Positions 1-8,148 of a DNA stretch of 64,000 bases are shown here, piece by piece. A program made the translations under genes and the position numbers. The stretch lies in assembly GCA_029688905.1 (NCBI GenBank), contig JARULB010000001.1:558001-622000 (forward strand). The letters are read 5' to 3'. The notes under the pieces are model-generated. The model searched no databases, had not been told where the DNA came from, and worked only from the letters and a program-made list of their open reading frames with translations. Every line of letters begins with the position of its first letter. Positions within the stretch are counted from its first letter, which is position 1. The stretch is from Balneolales bacterium ANBcel1. Its GTDB lineage: Bacteria; Bacteroidota; Rhodothermia; Balneolales; Natronogracilivirgulaceae.

Positions 1-870
1 TCACATCGGCGCCCCATCAAAAGCTACATTCAGCTCGGCAAGGTGCTGATTTACCTGATCTCCGCCATACTGATCATCGCTCAGCTCGCGGGACAGTCAC
101 CCTGGTACTTCCTGAGCGGAATCGGGGCCATGACAGCCATTTTTATGCTGGTTTTCCGGGACACACTGCTTTCACTGGTGGCCAGTGTGCAACTGACCAA
201 TAACGACCTGGTGCGTGTGGGCGACTGGATCGAGATGCAGCAGTTTGGTGCCGACGGTGACGTTATCGACATTGCGCTGAACAGCGTGCGCGTCCAGAAC
301 TGGGACAAAACCTACGCCATTATCCCCACCCACAAGTTTCTGGAGCACAGTTTTCGCAACTGGCGAGGCATGCAGGAGAGCGGCGGCCGGCGTATGATGC
401 GCTCCCTGCTCATCGACATCGAAAGCATCCGGTTTCTCACCCTTCCTGAAGTGGAACGGCTGAAGGAGTCCTATCTACTGCGCAAGTATATCACCGACAA
501 GCTGGAAGATGTCCACAAGTACAACCAGCAAAACCTGACCAGCCCCGGATCCATCACCAACGGACGCTGGCTCACCAATATCGGTACCTTTCGTGCATAC
601 GCCTTTGCATACCTGAAACACCATCCTCTGATCAACAAGGAGCTCTTTACCCTTGTCAGACAGCTCGAACCCACTCCAAACGGCCTGCCCCTTCAGCTCT
701 ACGGCTTCACGAAAAGCACCCAATGGGGAGATTACGAACAGGTTCAAGCCGATATCTTTGATCACATGCTGGCCATTATGCCCGAGTTCGGCCTGCGCCA
801 CTACCAGCACCCCTCCGGCTGGGATTTCGGCAAAATCCACAGCGGCAACCGGTCGGATGGCGCACACTGA
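1..870 (+). CDS. MscS-family mechanosensitive channel, YbdG-like (5' truncated by window)
   Basis: The frame is open from base 1, so the start lies outside the window and a GTG at 43 is only an internal codon. The visible 289 residues begin in a transmembrane hairpin, then show the pore-lining helix rich in Gly/Ala (LSGIGAMTAIFMLVFRD) and the beta domain (VRVGDWIEM, GADGDVIDIAL, VQNWDKT, IPTHKF, NWRGMQESGGRR). This order and wording match the YbdG/MscM branch of the MscS superfamily, inner-membrane channels that release solutes on hypo-osmotic shock. The soluble C-terminal part looks complete and ends at the stop at 870. A perfect 12-base palindrome lies just downstream at 881-892 without a T-tract. 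Family assignment is firm; the exact physiological role is inferred. Confidence 0.9.
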   Translation, partial: SHRRPIKSYIQLGKVLIYLISAILIIAQLAGQSPWYFLSGIGAMTAIFMLVFRDTLLSLVASVQLTNNDLVRVGDWIEMQQFGADGDVIDIALNSVRVQNWDKTYAIIPTHKFLEHSFRNWRGMQESGGRRMMRSLLIDIESIRFLTLPEVERLKESYLLRKYITDKLEDVHKYNQQNLTSPGSITNGRWLTNIGTFRAYAFAYLKHHPLINKELFTLVRQLEPTPNGLPLQLYGFTKSTQWGDYEQVQADIFDHMLAIMPEFGLRHYQHPSGWDFGKIHSGNRSDGAH

Positions 871-985
871 AAAAAAACGCATGGCCATGCAGTGATTATT
901 TTCATGCCGCAAGTGTAGATTGCACGTGTCCCGCCGTCCGGCGTAACTTGCTGTTTATTGTGCGTAATCAATTGAGGAGCCCGCC

Positions 986-2620
986 ATGAAATCTCCCGCA
1001 CTTGCCCGTCTCCCCGTATGTGACGTTCACGCGCTACGGCCCCTTCGTTTTCGTAATCCGGTTGCTGCCCCGCGACCTTTTCCGCTCCACCGGATGATAT
1101 GCAGTTTGTGTGGACTGATCCTTCTTCTGGCCCTTCCACTGTTCGCACATTCCATGAATGCAGGAGCTTCCGGAGAGCCCGGTGGAAAGGGGGTCATCCA
1201 GCAAAGCAGCCAGCGGGTTTTGACGTTCCGTTCCGATGCCGACGGCATGCTGCTGGTGTCTCCGGACAGTAACGACATCCCAACCGCTCTTCCTTTCGGG
1301 AAAAAAATCATCCTTACCGGCAGCCATCACAGTCGTATCCGCACCCTGGAAATCCGGCAGTTTTTTGGCGATCATGAATCGGTGGTGCCGGTAAACCTCC
1401 AGGGGAGGCACTGGAGCGCCGTAACCGGTCCCTTTCCGCCCAACGAGGATGTCGTTTTTCTTTTCAGCCTTGCTACCGACCTGACCGCCTCCGACAAACA
1501 GACCATTCTGGATCAGTTCAGAAAATCCCTCGGTGAGTTTGTCGGGGAGCTGCGTGTTGACGGGCTGGATGACCGACAATTCCGCGACTCGATGAGGGTC
1601 TGGCTGGATGAGTATATGCCGCCGGAATTTGAGGACTATGCCGACCGTGACGGACGGACTCTTCGCAGTATTATTGTCGAAGCAGCACTGGACCGCGACC
1701 TCTCCGCGGTCAGAGACAGTCTCATCAACGCACAGCGAAACATGACCGGACTGCGTCCGGTAATTGAGCATTTAATGATAGAGACCGACAAACAGAAGCA
1801 TCAGACACTGGATTCCCTCCGGCAACTGGCTCTGGAAGCACCTGATGACGATTCCCCGCAGCGGGAGGAGCTGGAAGAATCCCTGGGCAACTGGTTCCGC
1901 GACCTGAAAGAGCTGGGGCAATCGGTTCTGGATGCCCCCAACCTGCTATATGTATCCCGCCCGCTGCCTGCCGCTGAATATATCAGACGCTTCGATGACC
2001 TTTCCGAGCGTTTGAACCGGTTCGGATCGAAGCTCCGGGAATGGGGTGCAGACGATCCCCCCTTTCTCACAGCCATGCGCAATCATAAGCAGGGCCTTAA
2101 ACTGGTATCCGAAAGTTACCTGAACTCGTTGCAGACCCTGCACACCGCGCACACCCGGATCGTAGCCGACGCAACGCAAGAAGTCGAGCAGGCCGAGCTG
2201 GTATCGGCGGCCTCCTTCTCCTCGGAAATCGGCACCAAGGATATTGAATCGTACGCGGGATTTGATGTGGGTCCGCTGGTAATCCCCGCCGCCGAAGCCT
2301 ATGGCTACTTTTTCACCGTCAACATCTATCCCGGCAAGGTGGATGCCAACCGCGACCCGAGACACTGGTACAAGGACCGGCTCAGCCTTACGGCGGGAAT
2401 CGGCCTTACTACCCCATATCTTGATGCCGACGGCCCCGTGTTTTATGCCGGTGCGGGATACCGAATCAACAGGGCTTTCCGGGTAACCGGAGGGGCCACG
2501 TTCTACCGGCCCGAAGGTGACGACAGCCTGAAATGGATGTTCGGTACCGGTGTAACCCTGCACTTCCGCTTTATCAACGACCTGCTGCACATTTTCAGCG
2601 GATCGACCACCGGGTTTTAA
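986..2620 (+). CDS. Hypothetical exported protein with possible C-terminal outer-membrane segment
   Basis: I do not recognise this 544-residue protein. A GAGGAG ribosome site at 974-979, six bases from the ATG at 986, supports the start; a second ATG at 1094 sits directly before the hydrophobic stretch (ICSLCGLILLLALPLFA), so the signal peptide may be preceded by about 36 extra residues or the later ATG may be used. The middle (about residues 170-400) is charged and helical, with many Asp/Glu/Arg and likely coiled-coil character. The last 130 residues alternate glycine and aromatic residues (LTAGIGLTTPYLDADGPVFYAGAGYRIN) and end in Phe, as in outer-membrane beta strands. An envelope location is inferred; function is unknown. 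Confidence 0.75.
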   Translation: MKSPALARLPVCDVHALRPLRFRNPVAAPRPFPLHRMICSLCGLILLLALPLFAHSMNAGASGEPGGKGVIQQSSQRVLTFRSDADGMLLVSPDSNDIPTALPFGKKIILTGSHHSRIRTLEIRQFFGDHESVVPVNLQGRHWSAVTGPFPPNEDVVFLFSLATDLTASDKQTILDQFRKSLGEFVGELRVDGLDDRQFRDSMRVWLDEYMPPEFEDYADRDGRTLRSIIVEAALDRDLSAVRDSLINAQRNMTGLRPVIEHLMIETDKQKHQTLDSLRQLALEAPDDDSPQREELEESLGNWFRDLKELGQSVLDAPNLLYVSRPLPAAEYIRRFDDLSERLNRFGSKLREWGADDPPFLTAMRNHKQGLKLVSESYLNSLQTLHTAHTRIVADATQEVEQAELVSAASFSSEIGTKDIESYAGFDVGPLVIPAAEAYGYFFTVNIYPGKVDANRDPRHWYKDRLSLTAGIGLTTPYLDADGPVFYAGAGYRINRAFRVTGGATFYRPEGDDSLKWMFGTGVTLHFRFINDLLHIFSGSTTGF

Positions 2621-2868
2621 TCCTTTTACCCGACAGTTACACGCAACCACGGTTTGAACCCATGATCCACTTCCTTTGCCCCATTACCCGTTTCCCGGGC
2701 CGCTTGTACCCGGCTTGTTCCCGGAGAACCGGGTTGTAACTCCGGTTGCCATTCATTGCAATCCGGCACACCACTATCTCCTCTTTCACATGCTCTAACC
2801 ATTGATTTTTTCCCCAACCAGCACAATCATCCAACCTGACAAACCAATAAATTCCGGGAGTTTGACGT

Positions 2869-3150
2869 ATGGCTTTAATAATTCTCAATCTTTCAACCAC
2901 AACCGACAGCTCCGGCAAGTGTCTGGTAAGCATGGATGTCGGTGACACTCAAAACACCGGAAAAACCGGCCGGCTGAAACTGCATATTGGCGAGAGCCGG
3001 ATCCTGGAGCAGGAAGTCACTCTGCGTTTCCCGATGCAAAACGTGACATTCGAGGTGCCTGGAGACGGACGTAATTACACCGTCAAGGCCGTCCTGATCT
3101 GCGGAGACGAAAAGCGGGAACTTGTCCAGGATCTGAAATTTTGCGGTTAA
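2869..3150 (+). CDS. Small hypothetical protein, beta-rich
   Basis: A 93-residue protein with no signal peptide, starting at an ATG preceded by a modest CCGGGAG site about 11 bases upstream. It is predicted from composition to be mostly beta strand, with three cysteines (residue 18 region, the VLICGDE segment and the FCG end). No family recognised. It stands alone between the hypothetical exported gene and the dioxygenase gene. A short GGACC/GGTCC hairpin follows the stop without a T-run. Confidence that it is a gene comes from clean reading frame, GC-appropriate codon use and a plausible ribosome site only. Confidence 0.6.
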   Translation: MALIILNLSTTTDSSGKCLVSMDVGDTQNTGKTGRLKLHIGESRILEQEVTLRFPMQNVTFEVPGDGRNYTVKAVLICGDEKRELVQDLKFCG

Positions 3151-3342
3151 TCCGGACCGCGATGAGGTCCCGAACGATATGCGCTCCCAATGCGTTAGCC
3201 CATTCAAACAAACACTAAAACGTCTGCTTTGTACCTAAATAGTTGATCAGTCAACTATTTTCTGCCGGTGGCCATCCACAGTCACATACAAACAAGGCGG
3301 CCAAAGAACCCACAAGCGTTTACACTCTAATGAGGAATTGAC

Positions 3343-4281
3343 ATGAAATCAAAAGACAAGGGCCTGCATCATATTACGATCATCGCCGGACCGGCGCAGG
3401 ACAACTATGAGTTTTATACAAAAACGTTGGGACTCAGATTGGTGCTCAAGTCGGTCAACCAGGACGACCCTGGCACCTGGCACCTCTTCTATGCCAACGG
3501 AAGCGGCCAGCCGGGCTCCAGTATCACTTTCTTCCCGTTCCGCCTGGCGTCCCGTACCCCCGCAGGCACGGGCGAGGCCGTAGCCGTTTCATTTTCGGTG
3601 CCGGATCATTCCCGGGATTTCTGGGAAAATCACTTCCGGGAAAACCAGGTGGAAACTGGAGAAGCTTTTCGTCGCTTCGGTCTCGATGTACTGCCGTTCC
3701 GCGACCCAGACGGGCTGCAGCTTGAGCTGGTCTTCGACCCGGAAGTAAACGAACAGCCGGGCTGGGAAAACGGGCCGCTGCCCGCCGGGAACAGTATCCG
3801 CGGGTTCTGGGCTAGCACTCTGCTGATCACCGAAACGGAAACGACCGCACGCATTCTGGAAGAGGTCATGGACTTCGAACTGGCCGAAACGGAAGGCAAC
3901 CGCAGCCTGTATCGCACAGCCAGTCCGATCGGCAATGCAATTATTCTGGAAAAAGCGGAAAAGGCCGACCCGAGGCATCCCGGCCGCGGTACCGTGCACC
4001 ATGTCGCGTTTCGTGCCAACGACCGTGAGGATCTTGAGCGTATGCGGAGCCTGGTGGAAAACATGGGGCTTCAGCCGACACCGGTCATTGACCGGCATGT
4101 ATTCCAGTCGGTTTACTTCCGGACACCCGCCGGTGTTCTGTTTGAAATGGCAACCGATCCTCCAGGATACAAATCGGTGGTAGAGCGTGAAGAGGATATG
4201 GGACGTGAGCTGTTCCTTCCCCCCTGGCTGGAGTCGCAGCGTAACAAAATCGAAGCCGCTCTGGATCCGCTGGAAGCCTGA
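3343..4281 (+). CDS. VOC-superfamily ring-cleaving dioxygenase, MhqO/MhqA-like
   Basis: A 312-residue protein with two vicinal-oxygen-chelate (glyoxalase/bleomycin-resistance) halves. The N-terminal GLHHIT motif supplies the first metal-ligand His (residues 9-10), the second half has GTVHHVAFRA (second His) and GVLFEMATDP (Glu ligand), the usual 2-His-1-Glu set. Overall wording (ITIIAGPAQDNYEFYTKTLGLRLVLKSVNQDD) matches the ring-cleaving dioxygenase family of Firmicutes and Bacteroidota that includes B. subtilis MhqA/MhqO, linked to quinone and hydroquinone stress. It is cytosolic. The ATG at 3343 follows GAGGA at about 3332. Substrate is inferred from family. It converges on the next gene with both stop codons inside one hairpin. 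Confidence 0.88.
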   Translation: MKSKDKGLHHITIIAGPAQDNYEFYTKTLGLRLVLKSVNQDDPGTWHLFYANGSGQPGSSITFFPFRLASRTPAGTGEAVAVSFSVPDHSRDFWENHFRENQVETGEAFRRFGLDVLPFRDPDGLQLELVFDPEVNEQPGWENGPLPAGNSIRGFWASTLLITETETTARILEEVMDFELAETEGNRSLYRTASPIGNAIILEKAEKADPRHPGRGTVHHVAFRANDREDLERMRSLVENMGLQPTPVIDRHVFQSVYFRTPAGVLFEMATDPPGYKSVVEREEDMGRELFLPPWLESQRNKIEAALDPLEA

Positions 4282-4293
4282 CCTTCAGGCTTC
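4273..4293. terminator. Perfect hairpin spanning two convergent stop codons
   Basis: A 9-bp perfect inverted repeat (GAAGCCTGA, loop CCT, TCAGGCTTC) contains the stop codon of the dioxygenase gene on the plus strand and that of the L,D-transpeptidase-like gene on the minus strand. It is placed to end transcription from both sides. There is no T-tract in either direction, so termination is inferred, not shown. Confidence 0.5.
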
Positions 4294-5026
4294 AATAGAC
4301 ATAGATCGGCACCGGCTCCGGCAGCTGAAACCGGACATTGGTAAAGCGGTCGCGGCGAATGTTTTCAAACCATTCCTCGTCACGTTCGATACCGGAATAT
4401 TCCATAATCTGGCGTGCCAGTTTCATGGCTGTTTCGTTGCTTACGCGAATGGATCCGTGTGAGACCGCCTTGCCGATCGAGGAGGGATCGATGGTGCCGT
4501 GGATGGAACGGGGTGCATCGTAGACAAGCTGTGCCCGTCCCATCGGATTGTCCGGATCTCCGGGGGCCATGATCGCGAAGTTCCTTGCCCATTCCTGATC
4601 CGGGGGATGCCACCAGGGGTTCCAGACGACCTGGTGTATCCCCCATTGGCCCCTGCGGGTCGGCCACTCCGGTTTTCCAACGGCAACCGGATACGTAGCC
4701 ACCACTTTATCCTCACTGACAACATACAGTTCCCGCATCCTGATGCTCACTTCTATCCGAAGATCGGTAAACTTCGGTTTCTCAATGGCAGGAAGCTCCA
4801 CCGGGAAAAAAGGCAGATAGGAAGCCGTATCCGGGCTGCCGGGTGGCGTCTCACTGAGAGCATCCACCGAAACCCCCGTGGTCAGGGTGGTATCCACACC
4901 CCCATAGCCTGACGACGGCCACAAGAGCAGTAAAAGGAGCCCTGAAATAAAGGTTACAGACAGCAATCTCATCAACAGGGGAATTATTACAATTATTACC
5001 CGGGAGGTTAACCGGTCGAAGTACAC
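4292..5026 (-). CDS. L,D-transpeptidase (YkuD) fold protein with Ser at the catalytic Cys position
   Basis: A 244-residue exported protein. Residues 1-40 hold a hydrophobic signal segment; the better start may be Met19 (4972), which gives a standard signal peptide. Residues about 85-205 form a YkuD domain: strand LRIEVSIRMRELYVV, the HG of SIHGT (His176) and the SHGSIR motif (residues 189-194). In active L,D-transpeptidases this motif is SHGC[IV]R, with the Cys as nucleophile that links peptidoglycan stems. Here the codon at 4451-4453 reads Ser on the coding strand, and the whole protein has no cysteine. It may be a non-catalytic peptidoglycan-binding form, or a Ser-variant subfamily. Neighbours do not explain it. 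Confidence 0.85.
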   Translation of the reverse strand: MYFDRLTSRVIIVIIPLLMRLLSVTFISGLLLLLLWPSSGYGGVDTTLTTGVSVDALSETPPGSPDTASYLPFFPVELPAIEKPKFTDLRIEVSIRMRELYVVSEDKVVATYPVAVGKPEWPTRRGQWGIHQVVWNPWWHPPDQEWARNFAIMAPGDPDNPMGRAQLVYDAPRSIHGTIDPSSIGKAVSHGSIRVSNETAMKLARQIMEYSGIERDEEWFENIRRDRFTNVRFQLPEPVPIYVY

Positions 5027-5112
5027 AAAAAATTAAAAAAATCCACTTATGTTGCAATTATATGGGATCAAGCGGCATCATAACAACATTTCCCGCAAAA
5101 AAAGGAGGAGCC

Positions 5113-5793
5113 ATGAATGTCTGTCTTCTTATACCGCTCATTCTGATGATATCCTGTGCTGTCAAGGACACCCATGAACCCGGCAATGGAGACGGGATAC
5201 TGTCTCTCCCGGCCCCCGACACCCGCGGAGAGATCTCCGTTGAACAGACCCTGGAGCAGCGCCGGTCTGTGCGCGACTTTCCGGACACTCCCCTGAGCAA
5301 GGCGGAGATCGGTCAACTTGCCTGGGCCGCCCAGGGGATCACCGATGAGGCGAGAGGTTACCGGACCGCCCCATCGGCCGGTGCCACCTTTCCAGCCGAA
5401 ATCTATCTGGCCGTGGCCGGCAGTCCGGACATTCCTACGGGGCTGTACCGGTACCACAGCAGCAATCACACACTTGAGTTGATTGACGGGGAGGATGTTC
5501 GTCCCGACCTGCACGCTGCGGCCCTTCATCAGGATGCCATCCTGAATGCACCGGTGGTGATGATCATAACCGGAGTCATGGAGCGCATCGAACCACGGTA
5601 CGGGGATCGCGCACATCGCTTCATGCTTCAGGAATCGGGGCACATCGCTCAGAATGTTTATCTCCAGGGAGTGGCACGAAACATCGGCACGGTGGTTATC
5701 GGTGCCTTTGACGATGAGGGAATCAGGCGAGTGCTTGGTTTCGGACAGGGCGAATATCCGCTGTATATCATGCCCCTGGGAAAAATGGAATAA
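5113..5793 (+). CDS. SagB/ThcOx-type nitroreductase-fold dehydrogenase, lipoprotein
   Basis: The strong AGGAGGAG at 5103-5110 sets the start at 5113, giving 226 residues; an ATG at 5062 lacks such a site. The N-terminus MNVCLLIPLILMISC is a lipoprotein signal with lipobox Cys15. The rest is the FMN-dependent nitroreductase fold of SagB/ThcOx proteins: SVEQTLEQRRSVRDF (FMN phosphate-binding Arg cluster), LAWAAQGIT, RTAPSAGATFPAEIYL, ESGHIAQNVYLQG and GFGQGEYPLYIMPLGK. SagB proteins oxidise azolines in peptide natural products, but the stand-alone lipoprotein form here has no cyclodehydratase or precursor peptide nearby, so its substrate is unknown. It is divergent from the L,D-transpeptidase-like gene, sharing 86 bases of upstream DNA. 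Confidence 0.85.
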   Translation: MNVCLLIPLILMISCAVKDTHEPGNGDGILSLPAPDTRGEISVEQTLEQRRSVRDFPDTPLSKAEIGQLAWAAQGITDEARGYRTAPSAGATFPAEIYLAVAGSPDIPTGLYRYHSSNHTLELIDGEDVRPDLHAAALHQDAILNAPVVMIITGVMERIEPRYGDRAHRFMLQESGHIAQNVYLQGVARNIGTVVIGAFDDEGIRRVLGFGQGEYPLYIMPLGKME

Positions 5794-6028
5794 TATTTCC
5801 GGCGGACAATACCCGAATCTGTTCCAACATATCAACTGCAGCACCGGAAGAGAGCCCGGAGCAGGCAGTGCGCTCATTATACGGGTTGCAAAGAAATAAT
5901 TCTGATGTTTTGAAACGATTTGCGGCCAGAGTCCGGTTTATCAACCAGATGTCGGGACGGCCGCTCTTTGCAAAGGCTGCCCCCGAGAAACCCACAGCTG
6001 ACTAACAGTCAAATTTACGGGTATAAAC

Positions 6029-6628
6029 ATGAAAATCGGACGAACTAAATCCATTACCGCGACATGCCTCTTCATGGCAGTTGTGGCTGCGACAGGAGCA
6101 ACTATGACATCACACGCGCAAAACACCCCTCTCAATATCGGAGACCCCGCCCCGGAATTCCAGGGCACAAACCACGAAGGCGAAACATGGAAAAGCAGCG
6201 ATCACAAGGGCGAGATTCTCGTGGTCTTCTTTTTTCCGGCGGCCATGACCGGCGGGTGCACCGCCCAGGCCTGCAGTTTCCGTGACAACCGTACCCGGCT
6301 CACCGAACTGGGGGCCGAAGTCGTGGGCATCAGTGGCGACCGGGTCGAAGGTCTGGAAATTTTCAGGCGTGCCCATAACCTTAACTTCCCCCTGGTTTCC
6401 GACTCGGAAGGCCGCATCGCAGGGGCGTTTGGCGTACCTGTGCGTGACGGCGGAACCTTCATCGCTGAAGTGGACGGCGAGCAAAAAGAGCTGGTTCGCG
6501 ATTTGACCACCGCACGATGGACCTTCGTAATTGACAAAGACGGTAACATCGCTCACGTCGATACCGAGGTGGATGCCGAGGGCGACAGCGAAGCGGTGAT
6601 CGCCGCCATCAGGAAGATGGAGAGCTGA
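6029..6628 (+). CDS. Periplasmic PrxQ/Bcp-type peroxiredoxin
   Basis: A 199-residue thiol peroxidase with a Sec signal peptide (cleavage expected after HAQ, about residue 31). The thioredoxin fold carries the PxxxTxxC active site (P70-AAMTGGC77); Cys77 is the peroxidatic residue and Cys82, five residues on, fits the resolving Cys of PrxQ/Bcp proteins. The family reduces hydrogen peroxide and organic peroxides using thioredoxin-like donors. Signal peptide implies work in the periplasm. A second, cytosolic member of the same family is at 29789. Its 3' end overlaps the convergent membrane-protein gene by 20 bases. Confidence 0.92.
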   Translation: MKIGRTKSITATCLFMAVVAATGATMTSHAQNTPLNIGDPAPEFQGTNHEGETWKSSDHKGEILVVFFFPAAMTGGCTAQACSFRDNRTRLTELGAEVVGISGDRVEGLEIFRRAHNLNFPLVSDSEGRIAGAFGVPVRDGGTFIAEVDGEQKELVRDLTTARWTFVIDKDGNIAHVDTEVDAEGDSEAVIAAIRKMES

Positions 6629-7088
6629 CGCCGGCGTGCTTCAGGCACAGCATGAGTACCAGGCCGTAGACAAGATGCATGATGAAGCCTGCCAGCAAGA
6701 TACGTCCCGGAACCCATGTATCCGTGTAGAACAATCCAACGGTGTCGCCGGCGGCCAGGGCTACCAATGGCGAAAGTATCAGTCCCGCCACCACGGAAAT
6801 AATTACTCCGTAAATCACTCCCTGAAAAAACCAGTGCAACGGTATGCGTTGATGCAAGTAGACCACCCATACCAATGCCATGAGTATGCCTCCCATGAAA
6901 TAGGCGGCATTCCCCCACACGATGTTGTAGGGCTGATTCAGATGAACATGGTTAAAGCTGCCCTCAATAATATACCCGATGTCCAGGACGGGCAGGCCCA
7001 GCCCTCCAAGAAGAAAAGCGGTCATGGACATCACAAACGTGGCGATGAAACCGGAAACAATCGTACGGTAAAAAGTGCTTGAACTCAT
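6609..7088 (-). CDS. Four-helix inner-membrane protein, unknown function
   Basis: A 159-residue protein with about four hydrophobic helices (residues 8-30, 60-80, 88-113 and 128-150) and short charged ends. The first helix wording (IVSGFIATFVMSMTAFLLGGLGLP) followed by a conserved-looking DIGYIIEG segment resembles the DUF6789-like small membrane proteins common in Bacteroidota and Chloroflexota, but I would not insist on that family. No catalytic or binding motif is evident. It ends inside the peroxiredoxin gene on the opposite strand. Confidence 0.65.
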   Translation of the reverse strand: MSSSTFYRTIVSGFIATFVMSMTAFLLGGLGLPVLDIGYIIEGSFNHVHLNQPYNIVWGNAAYFMGGILMALVWVVYLHQRIPLHWFFQGVIYGVIISVVAGLILSPLVALAAGDTVGLFYTDTWVPGRILLAGFIMHLVYGLVLMLCLKHAGVSSPSS

Positions 7089-7621
7089 TATTCAGGAATC
7101 TATATGGTGGGTGGTTTTCTGGCATTCCCGACAGTGACACGCTTCGAAAGCCGTCGGCAATCAACTGCGCCGATTCTTTACTATACATTTCGGGCAAAAA
7201 CAGCGGCCCGGGTCGGTTCTGAACATGCAATTCCCGTTCGGAACTGAGCCCTTATCTGATTATTTCCAACATGTTAGCCAATTCACAAGCTACTCCGATC
7301 CGGCCCAATAAAGCAAACGGTTTCTGCAGACATTGGAACCCGGGCACTGCTGCAATCTTTGTCTTCGCAGTGCGAAATCGGCAGTTGCATCCATGCCGGA
7401 CATCTCCTAAAATTCGGTATGGAGCGGTTCGACACATCTAGATTTTATCACTACCTTGTCCATAACCGCCGGAGGTCACGGTATATAACAACGGGTTCAT
7501 ACGTAAAGGAATGTGGCCTGAAGGAAATAAGGCGGCAATACGATCAAGTTTCCATACCTTTTCCCCTGCCGGCACGTTGAGCACCTGAAAACAACTTACC
7601 CAAATGACATCTCCCGGATTT
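7089..7621. other. Intergenic stretch without recognisable gene
   Basis: About 530 bases between the small membrane protein and the FKBP gene. Short frames exist on both strands (for example 7359-7580 plus, 7252-7437 minus) but their translations are rich in Cys, Arg and Ser without family likeness or ribosome sites. I see no RNA gene or long repeat. It should hold the FKBP promoter. Confidence 0.4.
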
Positions 7622-8080
7622 ATGAAACACCTGCCACTTATTTTACTGGCCCTTGCCCTGGGGCTCACTTCCTGCCTGGACAACCCCTCGATGGATCTGG
7701 ATAACGAAGACGATATCGCGTTTCTCGAGGAAAACGCTCAAAGAGAGGGGGTCACCGTAACTGACAGCGGACTTCAGTACCGGGTCATCGAGGAAGGCGA
7801 GGGGGAATCGCCAGAGCTGGGATCCGAAGTCAGAGTTCATTTTATCGGCACACTCATTGACGGCCAGGTATTCGACAGCACCTATGAAGACGATGAACCC
7901 ATTCAGTTTTTTGTCCGTGAAACGATACCGGGATTTGCTGAAGGTCTTACGCTGATGAATGAGGGTGCCGTTTACGAACTGGTCATTCCCGCCGAACTGG
8001 CTTACGGAAATTTCCAGGTGGGCGTGATTCATCCCGGTGCCACCCTGATCGTCGAATTGGAACTCCTTGAAATCCTGTGA
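7622..8080 (+). CDS. FKBP-type peptidyl-prolyl isomerase, lipoprotein
   Basis: Start at 7622 gives MKHLPLILLALALGLTSC, a textbook lipoprotein signal with Cys18; an in-frame ATG at 7604 would add six residues. The remaining 134 residues form one FKBP domain: DSGLQYRVIEEGEG, GSEVRVHFIGTLIDGQVFDSTY, IPGFAEGLTLMNEGAVYELVIPAELAYG and IHPGATLIVELELLEI. The hydrophobic pocket residues of FKBP (Y/F, F-D, I, aromatic, Y, F positions) are largely present. FKBPs catalyse cis-trans isomerisation of prolyl bonds; the lipoprotein anchor puts this one in the periplasm, where it would help fold exported proteins. The N-terminal dimerisation domain of FkpA/Mip is missing. Confidence 0.92.
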   Translation: MKHLPLILLALALGLTSCLDNPSMDLDNEDDIAFLEENAQREGVTVTDSGLQYRVIEEGEGESPELGSEVRVHFIGTLIDGQVFDSTYEDDEPIQFFVRETIPGFAEGLTLMNEGAVYELVIPAELAYGNFQVGVIHPGATLIVELELLEIL

Positions 8081-8148
8081 CCCTTTCGGTGCAGATTCCC
8101 GATAAATAGAAACAAGTCAATACCGGGAGCCGAAAGTGCCATATACTG

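Noticed and set aside
881-892. Perfect palindrome after the MscS-type gene as terminator
   Set aside because: Twelve bases with no loop and no T-run; too weak to call.
475-912. Minus-strand 145-residue frame antisense to the MscS-type gene
   Set aside because: It is the shadow of a well-supported gene; its translation has no family likeness.
5113-5793. A peptide natural-product cluster based on the SagB-like gene
   Set aside because: No cyclodehydratase, precursor peptide or transporter is near; many SagB-fold lipoproteins occur alone.
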